Of a stretch of 64,000 bases of DNA, positions 42,001 to 54,000 are shown piece after piece (the first letter of the stretch is position 1; every line of letters starts with the position of its first letter). A program made the position numbers and the translations under genes. The DNA is from Aldrovandia affinis (Eukaryota; Chordata; Actinopteri; Notacanthiformes; Halosauridae). The DNA is taken from NCBI GenBank assembly GCA_029706075.1, contig JAINUG010000116.1:563501-627500 (forward strand). The letters run 5' to 3'. The notes below the pieces were generated by a model that did no database searches, was not told where the DNA came from, and was given only the letters and a program-made list of their open reading frames with translations.

Positions 42001-45000
42001 TTCAAAGTACAATGTGTTAACTTTCAGGTTCCTAGACTGTTATTTTGTGGAAAAAGCACAACACACGCTACGCTTCGATCCGATCCGCGTGATGTTATGC
42101 GATTTTAGAGTGTCGATTTATCATCTTTAACGACGTACTGAATGAACGACAACTACACGTATTACATTACAATGGTTAGTCGACCTTGGCGTTTTAAAGA
42201 AGTCGATAGTTGCTGAAACAACGCCTTGGGAAAATCAACCAATACCAGGTGCAAATGATTAAGTCGTCACATATTCAAGCCGTTGGTTAGGCTTGTTTAA
42301 ATAACTTTAACGGTCTTTGTGTCTATTTAGCGCAAAACCAAAAACTAAAACCGATAGTTTGTTGAGCGCCAAGGTAAATTAGCTGCAACGTTATAACGGA
42401 AACGTAACTTGCGAAGCAACGTGATTATAGCTCCTCATTACTTCATACTTTTGAGGTCTACCTGCAGTAGCTAATATGCTGGTGGTTTTGACACCACACG
42501 CAGTAGTTTAGCACAGGCATACACGCAAATGGTTGTGATGGACTCGTTCTACATTTTGGCTCTGAAATAAAGGTCAGGAGACCTTGTGCTTATACACAAA
42601 CTGACTCTTCACCCATAAATCATAAAAACATATTTAAACCGTAAAAAATAAACCATAATGAGTTTGAGACATGGTTTATTTTTTATGGTTTAAAGATGTT
42701 TTTATGATTTATGGGTGAAGAATCAGTTTGTGTATATCCAATATAGATTCGGATGATGACGTTCTGTTAAAAATCTGCAGGGATGGTTTGTTTTGAGTTT
42801 CCTGGTCTTGCTGCCGTGTAGGCTGTGTGGGAGTAACTCCGCTTGGTTTGAATGTGGAGTTGAAGGACTAATCGTGTCTCAAGCTCAGTCTACTATAAAT
42901 GTACTTACCGGCCAAGTGGCAATAAGCTTTTTATATATTTTCTTTTTCTGTGGGAAGAAAGAAAAAAACTATTTACTGTCACCTGCACAAAAATGGTGTC
43001 GAGCTTGCATCTATTAGCCTTGAGTGCTGCCACAGGCACAGGCAATTGCACATATGTCTTTATATAGCTACTATATAGTTAGTTGGGATAGATTCTGACA
43101 TTAAAACTTCACAAATTAAAAGACCAACCTTGCTCGCACTTGAACTCTCATCTGCATGGGCAATTCTATAATTCCCTTGACAACGAGCATTTTCTGTTAT
43201 TGTATTTCACCTTTATTTTAATCCCTGTCTATTGATAGAAATGGTTTGTAGTGCAAAGAATAGAATAAAGTGTTAAAAAAGGCCATAAAAAAGTAAAGAT
43301 ATTTGCTCCCGGATGGCACATCTGAGGTGCTTTTTCCTAGTGCAAAGACGCACTCTAAAGTCTGGATCAGATCCTGACTGTACCAGTTCTGACTGTGGCT
43401 GGGAGTTCCATGGGGCAATACCAGACAGCCCGACCTGTTTAAACTGATTTCAATTGTGTTCAGTTAGTGTTCCATGACAGCGATTTTATTTCAGAAGATT
43501 TTATTTCATTTGTGGGCATGCGGGAGCTGAGTCTCGGGCTGTCGGCAACACATAACCAGCTTAAGGAGGGAGCGTTTGGGTCGGCAGGGAAATCCCTGCC
43601 TCCGCTGTGTTGAACATGAACTGTTTAGCTCTGTTGCTGAATTGCTGAGTAAAGAGAGGAGGCAGCTGACTGCCCATGTTTCAAAGGAAGCACCCACTTC
43701 TGAACTGATGGAAGGAATTGCCGAAATGGGACAGACCTAATATTATGATTGGGCGTTCCAGATTAGAGGGAACACAATAATAAATGTAAAAAAAGAAACA
43801 AGATTGTTTTCAGCAGTAAGCGTCAAGACTCAAATCTGTCGAGGCCTTTGTATTTGAATTGTTGAAATATGAAAATGAGTAGTTAGTCCCCCACCACTCT
43901 TCCTCTCATTTGGAATTGCCCGTTGTACAATGCTCTCGGAATCACCCCTATGTCACCAGTAGCAACACAAAGACCTTTGTAGCTGAAGTGTGTGCACTCC
44001 CCCAATGAACTCACCCAGGAGCCAGTGACTCGTGTCCAGTCACTAGAAGCCACACAAAGAGCATCGATTGGAAGAGAGGCACACATCTCACTGAAGAACT
44101 GTAATCTATAGGCCCCTGTTGAGGGGGCACCTATGCACTGGAACTCAAGGCACCCTGGCTGACTTAAAACCACCCACAAAGCCAATTGTGTCCCGCCTCT
44201 GCAGACTCCTGGTCATAGTGCCCTAATGACAGAGCCCAGATTCACCAGCGATGTCATCGCTATGAACACGCACCCTGCTTTGTGGCAAGCGCCTTTACTG
44301 ATTGAGCCACTAGGGAGCACACTGTATGTTTAATTGTTTTGTTTTGTTAATGAATTGTTACGTGGTATAATACATTAATAATGCTGTGTATATATTCATA
44401 TACGTATTAATATATACATATTTGTGGCCGAAAAAGAAAAAGAAAAAGAAAACCAATGAATAATTTTTTACATTTTTCACTAATGAAAAAAACCTTTTAT
44501 TGGTTTGATTAGTCTGTGAAGTCTGTGATGTCAGTCACGTTTTACAGAGAACATAATCAGCCATGCGCAAGTAAGGCAAGTAACTTGCCTTCCTGAGTGT
44601 CAGTTTACACAGGAGTGTCTTCCTGGCTGGGAGGGACGTTTAGATTAAGAATACTAGTCTAATTAGGTCATATTATAGCAGAGAAAATGATTCATCGTCA
44701 AACCTTCAAGGCATTATAACATACAAAAACCCATGTTTTGTTTTTGCTTGTATTAGACAAATTAGAGCCCTCCTCAAAACAAAACAAATTATCTATATAT
44801 CTATTGAGCTGTCCTTTGAACTGTTCCGTCAATCTTTCTCAGTTTATTTGTACATTAATGGCCAATGTGCATAGAGGTAATAACAGGGGTGCACATAAGT
44901 GGTACGCCAGTACACATTCCACATCCTCAAACGTTAATTGTGTCCTCAAACGTTAATCGCGTACCAAGCAAGATGACACATTTTTGAAACATTGTACGTG

Positions 45001-48000
45001 ACTTCACTGGTAAGTTAATTAACTTAGTTAGTTAGTTAGTTAGCTAGTTAACTTACCAGTGATGGACTGATCAAACTTAAACTTGCATATGTTTCAAAGG
45101 TTTGTTGTCTTGCTTGGTACGCGATTAACGTTTGAGGACGCAAATGCGTACTGGTGTACCACTTAGGTACCCCCTGGTCATACAGTCTGAAGCCCAGTCT
45201 GGCCCACATGGCACAGACTGACCCGGGTGAGATTACAGCACCTTGAACTTCTCCCAGTCATCCTCGGACGTCTTCCACACCACGATGGCAGGCATGCCAG
45301 GGGGCCCGATGGGACCGCGGTAACCTGGGCGCCCTGTGGCCCCGATGGGCCCAGCATAACCCTGTGTGGAGAGAAATCACCCTGTTAGTTACCCTGTTTT
45401 ACTTCATTACTCTGTGTGTGACCTGCAGAGAATCCACAATCCAGTTATTTAAGCAGGCATAACCGAGGAGCTTATTTCTTAGTTTTTCTCCCAATTTGGT
45501 TGCCAGTTATACCCTCTATTTATCTCACTTCACCCTCCCCCACGAGTCCGCCGCCCGTCCTCCGGGTAACGAGGCAATTTTTCCGGGCCGATAGATCCGC
45601 CTCCTCCGAGACGGAACCTGAACATGGACGCCCTTCCTGTTCCTTGATGGACTCGTGCCGGCTCACCCTCCCCCCTCCCCCTGGGGCGGACAGCCAAACA
45701 AAGCCAGGGCCAGTCTGGTAGAGACGGGTTTCGAGCTGCATCCCTGACAGGCAGCGCACAAGATACGGTGCGTTAGACCGTAAGTCTCCCGGAGGAGCCT
45801 ATTTCAATATATTCCCCAAGCCTGTGTTATTGGTCCAGAAAAAGACATAGACACACAGATTCACACACAAGTGCACATATGCCGACACACACAAACACAC
45901 ACACAATGAGGACATATATCTCCCTTTATTCTTATAAAAATGTGGGAAATGTGGGAAAACCTAAATTATTAAAACTGTTATCAATGTGTTTTCTGAAATT
46001 TGGATACGTACTTTATCTCCTTTTGGCCCCACTGGCCCTGGTAATCCAGGAGGGCCCGGATGACCCTGAAAAAAACGACCGGAACATCTCCATGGTTACC
46101 AGTGTAGGTATGATCTCTGTCAACAGAAGCCCAACAGCAGAAACTGCAATATCACAAGATCACCACAAGAGGGGGCTGCCATGTTTTTTTACACTTTGAA
46201 ATGGCTGCTTCACTCCTTACACCACACGCTTCATCAAACAATTATTTATTCTCTACTGTCTCGTTCCCTCTCCCCCTTTTATGATCATTTTTCTCTCTGT
46301 GTCTCATGCCAAGCAAAACCACATCCATAAAGCCCTTTACGGTAAATGTAAATGACCCCTCTCTCTCTCTCCTCTCCAATCTTAATTGAATAAGCGGAAC
46401 AAACTCAATTTCGCATGAAGGTTCTCAGGCACAGGAGGTCTCCTGTGGGCAGCATGCCCAGTGTGATGCATTGGCTGAGCAGTGGGCAGTGTGCGCTTAC
46501 GATAACAAGATCCAGTGCTGCAGTTCACATCATCAATAATACAGAATAACCACCAGAGCTGTACTGTGTTTAACCCAAAGAGCATTGCAGAAAATAAATA
46601 CATTCCTAATAAGCTCTTTGAATAATTTATTTACTTGGCAAACATCGCAAGTCTGGGAAACTTTACAATACCTACCGTTTAATTTCTGTAACCTGTATAT
46701 AGCTGGATCTTTCCTGAAGAAAATGAATGACTGATACGATGCAATAATGCAGGATACAATAATGGTGTTTAAATATAATTGGAAATAGAACTTACAACCT
46801 GAATGTTCAAATATTAGTGTGCTAGAAACTCAATCAGTATTGACTATATTAGCAGACCTGAAAATCACATGCATTGCTATGTGAAAAAAGATGTAAAGAC
46901 TACAAAAAAAAATATTCCCAGTGGGCATGCCCATGCACATTAACATTAATTTTCCGGAATATGGATTTCATAAATTACTAATTTGGAATACTCTTTATAA
47001 TATGAACTATAAGACTAACTGAAAAATGCACTTGTAAGTTTAGTGGATAGTAAGCAAGAAAAACAGAATCAAAAACAACCTCAGCAGGCAAATTGCACAT
47101 TTGACATTTGTGCTGTCGGTTGGCTGCCCTAACCCCCCATTTTCTCCCCCATTTCACATCCATTCACAGCGGGCCCATCCCATTACTGCAACATCCTCTG
47201 TTAATTAGCGAGGGTGTACACTAATGTCAGCCCAAATGTATGCAGCGTGCCACTGCTTCCTTACAGCCTGGAATTAACATTACATTTACACTTTAGGCAC
47301 TTAGCAGATGCTCTTATCCAGAGCGACACAGTTTTACATTTCTTCACATAAAATCCATTTATACAGCTGGAGATATTTTACTGAAGCAATTCAGGTGAAG
47401 TACCTTTAGCTCAAGGGTACAACAGCAGTGCTCCCACCTGGGAATTGAACCAGCAACCTCTCAGTTACCAACCCAGTTCCCTAACCACTACACTACATGC
47501 CACATTTTTTTATTGCTGCCTTTGAATTGTGGCTACAGATTTACCTACAGGGTCCTAGTTTAACTATGTGATTGCTCCTAGCACCTGGAACTGTACTTCC
47601 TGCTAGGGTGGCTTTCAGCTAAACTGTTCTTGACTACGGTTAACACTTTGTTGTACGTCGCTCTGGATAAGAGCATCTGTCTGCCAAATGCCTGTAATGT
47701 AATGTAATGTAATGCCACATTAACTTATTAAGCATATAAGCTGCTACGGCTGCTGCCGTGGAGGACTACACAACTGGCACAGCTGCTGCTGAGAGATCAC
47801 AGGTGCCCAGTTGACAAGAGGATGACATCACTATTGAGTAATGCGATGAGGGATAATATCCGACCAATGAAATCCCTCCCTTCCCGGGCAACGGCTATGG
47901 CCAAGTATTATGTCCTGCGCTGTGGGTCTACCGGCTGCTGTGATCTGGATTCGATCCAGGCTGCAGGGCACTTCACTGCAGGATGAACGAGTGCTGAAAA

Positions 48001-51000
48001 GGCATGCGCTACTTGGCAGGACGTGTCTGTGGTTTGTTAAGAGGACGATGTCTTACCCGCGGGCCTCTGATACCCACTCTGTGGGTTGGACTTCTGCCCG
48101 GGTGGGTGTGTCTTGGTTGGAGATTAGCTGAAATGACAGGAAACGAAGAGGGATTTCATCCTGGGGCGTGGAGAGCATCCATTTGAGGTTTATGAAAGAG
48201 ACTCTTTGGCGGGGGCTGAGGTCTGAGAGAGGGCCAATCGGATATGTCGATGGGGGGCCAATGAGATAGGGCCAATGGGATCTGAGATGGGGGCCAATCG
48301 GATATGTCGATGGACCCTTGGCCCAGGTCTCTCCTCCAAAGGGCCCGACAGCCTTCCTCAGCACCTCTTTTTTTTTTTTCTTTAAGAATTTGTTTCTGAT
48401 TTTCTCCCATTTTTCTCCCAATTTGGTAGCCAATTACACCCTCTGTTTTCAACTCAAGGGGGGCCTCATAATGTGAGTTCGCTGCCGTAGCCCTGAGACC
48501 GGCAGTGATGAAGGCAAAGTATCGACTCCTCCGAGACGGCACTTGCCAGGCTGTCGACCGTAACCCAGTACCCCAGAGCCACTCCTGTGCGCAGCAAACA
48601 TCCTGTCGGCTTCCCTCCCCCCTCCCTGGGGCGGACAGCCAATCGCCGCCCCTAGTGGCACTCCCGGCCAGAACCAACTCTGGCGGGACGGGAAATCGAA
48701 CCCCGGTCGCCATGGCCAACATCGAACGTTGTAACCACTAGACCACGTGGGAGGCCCCTTTCCTCAGCACCTCTGATGAAAGGGAAGTTAGACCAGAGCC
48801 AGAGGTGCTGCCACAAGGCCATCTGCCCTCACTAGTCCTGCCCCTGTGGAGGTCGGCTGTGAAAGGAGATGTGCTCTTTACCTGAAACACCGTTGGGGCT
48901 TTGTGGACAGCCCGTAGCGTTCGCAGACAACGTCGCTCCATTCAGCGTTGAGCCGCAGATTATCTGTTCCCCCCTTTCTGCTCAGGTCTCCCCATCAAAA
49001 TGTTCTTCCTTTCCTGGGTCTCCGTTACGGTTATCTGAGGTTTCCCTTTTGACATTCTGCTGTCCCATGCACCTGTCCCTCTTGTCTTGGCCACGGTCTC
49101 GATGTCTTCGTCTGTCAACACTTCTGGACTGCTTGTTGTCGGTCTGTGAACGTCTGGTTCTGCGCCTGATGTTTCCTGTAACTCTGGCAGTGCTAAAGGA
49201 GCGGCCGCAGGTTCCCAGTCTGAGGGACTTTCGGATATCCACTCTTCTGAAACATCCGTCTGACTTTGAGGAGCGGTTCCCTGTAGCATTGTGTAATCTG
49301 CTTCCTCAGGTCTCTCACGTGACATGTCTTGCTCCATGGCATTGTCCATGATGTCACCCAGCGGAACATCGAACAATGTGTTATTTGTCATTTTCAAGTC
49401 CATTGGCCCTGACAACTCAATTTGTCTACTTGACCTTTCCGGCATTATTGCAGCGCTGTTCTCCGTAGTGGAGACCGAAGAGGCCAGATACGCTGTCTGC
49501 TTAATGATCATTTCCAAATGTTTTATCTGTGACTCCACAGGCATTGTGGGCTGTGCTGGCTCCAGAAGCTCTCCTGTTAGTGCAACTGTCCCCGTCGCGT
49601 CTGCTGAGTCAGGTTCACCTGTCGCTGATGCATTTGTTACTGAATCAGCTGTGGGCGTAGCATTCCCTACTGTGTCCCTGTCTGACCCCTCAGTGTACTC
49701 TGTTAAATGAACATGTCTATCTAAGTGTTCTGTAGTAACAAGGCTGTCCATCGTTTTGCCGAGTGCAGCAGTGGCTTTGGTCACATTCTCTGATGTTGCT
49801 TCATGTGCTGTATTTGGGGAAAACAGGCGCCTAGATTCTGAAGCTTCTGTTTTGATTGAGAGCTTTTCCTCGGCACCTACTGGCGAGGCGGATTCAAGTA
49901 TAGATTCTGCTGCTACAGCGGTTTCCTTTGGCCTGCGTTCCTGTCCAGACTGGGTCAAGGCCGGCGCTTTGTAGTTAAGGATCTGTTTCTTGGGAGATGA
50001 GTGAGGAGGTGCTTCATTATCCTGGTTGTCTGTCTTTGCTGTCCTGTATCTCTGACCAGGCCATGCCATCTTCTGCCCTGAAGAGTCGCTTGTTCTGGGT
50101 GAAGCCCTATTCCTAGACTTTCCCAGAGCCTCTTCTGTAATTTCACGGGAATTCATCTTTAAAAAAAAAAAAAAAAAAAGAGAAATTAAAATGACACTGA
50201 AACAGTAGCCAAAAGAGCAGGAGTAGCACTGTTTGAGTGGAAGGTTTTTGAAAGGACTATACACACTATAAGAAACCACGCACTACACTACCTGATTTAG
50301 AATAATTACTTTACCTCCTTGGTCTAGGAAGTGAGCTAATTAGTGAAATCAGGTGGTGTAGTGCATGGTTGGAGCAAATACCTGCAGACACTGCGGACCT
50401 CGAGGCCTGGATTTGATTACCCCTGCTTTATACAAACAGCCTTGACAATAGTTTCACTGACAAGAGCATATTATAAACGTACAGTAAATCATGTTTTTGT
50501 TTTCCTGTGTGTTTATTAGAACGGACACTTCAGTGGGAGGCGGTGAGAGCTGTGGGCCTCTTGAATTACCCAGGGTCTGTCTGGAGGTCCGCGATTACAG
50601 TGCTTTGTTACTCCTGTGCTAGTTTGATGGTTTTTTGGCAGTGCAGTTGGGAAAGGGAAATGGGAACTGTTTAGGAAGGAAAACATTCCGGGACATTTTT
50701 CAAACCTCAAAACACTGAAAGGTTATTTCAGCTGCTGAAAACTCCACGCCCTGCAAAGGGAAACTCCTTTCTGTCACTTTCCATCACTCTTTCTGACTCT
50801 GCTTTGTGGTCAGCATTAAAAAGATGGATTATTATGGATTATTTAAATAAGCACAATTTCCAAAATTGTAGCTTAATTTAACCAAATCTTTGGTGACAAC
50901 TTTGACATAAAAGTAAAATATATATAAATGTACAAGATATTCTTAGAGCCTTGTGGCAAAACAGTGAAATTACAGTGCTTTTGTTCAAAACTTGATACAA

Positions 51001-54000
51001 TGAATAAACCATACATTGCCATCAAAATGCTAGTTTGATGTACATTTGGATTGTCTTTTTATTGGACACAAATAACAAATAGAAGTATGGCTTTTGAAAG
51101 GGTTGAGCTAGTTATGATGATAATATTTCTTCAAACTGAGATTAGAAATGTGTGAGCATAACCTTCAGCCATCCTAGTAAGTAAACTGCGTGAGACAAAC
51201 TGTTCGACCAGCCGTGACCACCCGATGGGTCCAATCCTTGCCTGTTTGGTTTCCTTTCTTCTCTCTGTGCTTTTCAAATAAGCTGTTGTTTCTTTTTTGT
51301 AATTCAAGTTGCTTCATTATTTTTACAGTGCACATGCTCAAGGTGTACTGTAAATACGCTACATTGTGTTCCACTTAACTGGCTCAGGATCTGCTTCATT
51401 GTGTTTTCTGCATTGGTTAAAAATCATCAATTAGAATGCATGCCCCGTAGCTCAGTGGGTAGAGCATGGCACTGGCAATGCCATGATTGTGGGTTCAATC
51501 CCACAGGACTACATGTCCGTTGTTCCAAATGTTCCTGACTCTCTGTGGTCATAAAAGATCCCATGGCGCTTTTCCAAAAGAGTAGGGTGTTAACCCGGTG
51601 TCCTGGCTACATCAAACGGTCAACGCAATACCATCTGTCAACCTGACCCTATTGTCTATGTGAACTATCCGAGTTGGTGGGACTCCTACCATAGCTGAGG
51701 AGCTACAACAAGCTGATAGTAGTGCAAGCTAGTTAGCTAACATTAGCAAAACCTTTCTAGCACTTGCCATGTATGTATTACATAGCTTGCTAACATGTTT
51801 GGCCAGTAACTTAATTTATTTAAAAAATGGAAATCTAGCCATGACTGCCCTGGTTTCCTTAAATAGCTTAATGCAAATGTTTTTAGTTAACAATGGCTAG
51901 TAAATTAGTTAGCTAGCTAGCTTGCTAGATGTTTTGTGTAATAAGAAGTTATTGATTTATTATTATATATTTCTATACAGTTCCACACTAAAAGTGTATA
52001 AACATGGCATCCAGCAAAAGCAAAGGAAAAACTGGAATATTAGTATAACTGGTAATCGTGAGAATTATTAAGTGAATACATCTGTATTCTTCATGGCTTA
52101 TGACTTGCCTGTGGTGTGTGTGTGTGTGTGTGTGTGTGTTTGTGTGTGCGTGTGCATGGTCCAGCAAGCAAATGTCTATCTAGACACCATATCTGGAAAC
52201 CCTATTATTTAAACCCAAGAACTGACAGGGAGAAACATGGTTAATCTCGCACAAATAGCATGTGCTTTGTGTATACATGTTTCTGTGTAAAATCCTGTAT
52301 AAGTTGGGGCTGGCGGATAGCGTAGCGGTCTAACACACCACACTTTGGCTGGTCCGGTGTGGTGTGCGCTACCTGTCAGGGACGTGGTTTGAAACCCACA
52401 TCTCTACCAGACCGGCCCTGGTCGTCAGCTCCAATCGGAGGCGGCGTTTGGCTGTCTGCCTCTGGGGGAGGGGGGAGGGTGAGCCGGCATGAGTCCGTCA
52501 AGGAGCAGGAAAAAGGCGTCCGTGGTAGATTTCCGTCTCGGAAGAGGCGGATAAAAATCGGCCCGGAAATAGTGTCTCGCCCCAGAGGATGGGCAGCAGA
52601 CTCGTGGGGGAGGGTGAATTGAGATAAATAGAGGGTATAATTGGCAACCAAATTGGGAGAAAAAACTGGGAAAAATTAGAAATAAAATTTAAATTTAAAA
52701 TCCTGTATAATCCTCTGGTGAACTTTTTTAATGGACAATGGAGCATTGTAACTTGCGTTGGCCTCAGTGATGTGCCAATGCACTGCTGTATCAATCCCAA
52801 CAGCTGTGATAATTAGCCAGGGTGACCAGACGTCCCGGTTTGGCCAGGACAGTCCCAGTTTTCAGCAGCGGGTCCTGGTGTCCCGACGCTTGCCCCAGCT
52901 TGCCCCAAGATACGGTACATTGATTTGAATTGAATTAAACATTGGTTTCATATAGCACTTTTCAAGGAATCCAAAGCGCTTTACAATGATAAGAGCAACT
53001 CACCTCAACCACCACCAATGTGCAGCACCCACTCATCTTTTCTTTTTTTTTTACCATTTTTATCTTGTAAATTTGTGGTGTTAGTTTTATTTTGTGGTGT
53101 TACAGTCCAGTCAAAGCTCCAGCTTGACCACTTTGTTCCTCTAAGTCAGTTCAAACTAAATATTCACAGTCTTATGCAAGATGTGTGCTCCTGTTTCTAA
53201 TCCAGATTGTAATTTTGACCTTTTTATTGTACATTTTTCACTACTTTGTATTTCTACTGTATTGTTTGTTTTACGTGTTTTCTGTGTAACCTCTGCTGCC
53301 ATTCTTGGCCAGGTCTCCCTTGGAAAAGAGATTTTGAATCTCAATGGGACTTCCTGGTAAAAAAAAGGCTAAATAAAAAATAAAATAAAAAATCTTTGGA
53401 AAAAAAATATTACTCCTTATTTTGAATGACTTGCCGTGTGCTTCCAAAACCTTTTGTCTCTCAGCTGTCTCGACATCTTTGATCTCTTTCATTTTTGTGG
53501 CAAAGTTTGTAGCTGTAAAACTCTTTTAATGGTTCACTGCTGTAGATCTATCTAATCGCCCGTTACACTATCCTCTTGTTTGCATCAGTAAAATAAAGTC
53601 CTTTCTGCGTGGCACATTTGGTTACCTTGACTGATCTCAAATTGGAACATTGCCACGGAGCAAGGCAGGTAACTTCGTGGGCCTCACCTCCATGATATGG
53701 CAGAGGAGGACATGGCAGCTCCACCTAGGCCAGCCTGCGATGACCCGCACAGTCCTAGACCCGTGACCTGATTTCAGGAGCCCACACTCACAGATAGACA
53801 GCTCTGAAGTCAAACTTCACTGTGTGGCTGTCTGATAGAAGTGGGTTTCTCATGGCAAATGTTTGTCTTTCTCATCGAGGCTACAGCTCACCCCAGGTTC
53901 TCCTCCGCCCAGCCAGTCTGCTCGCTGGCAGGACACGGTCAACACAGCGCGCTTCTTTACAGAGTTGAGCAAATTAGCCGAATGGTGGAATTCTGTCAGG

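Noticed and set aside
48869..49710. Plus-strand open frames of 160 and 128 codons
   Set aside because: Shadows of the large minus-strand collagen exon.
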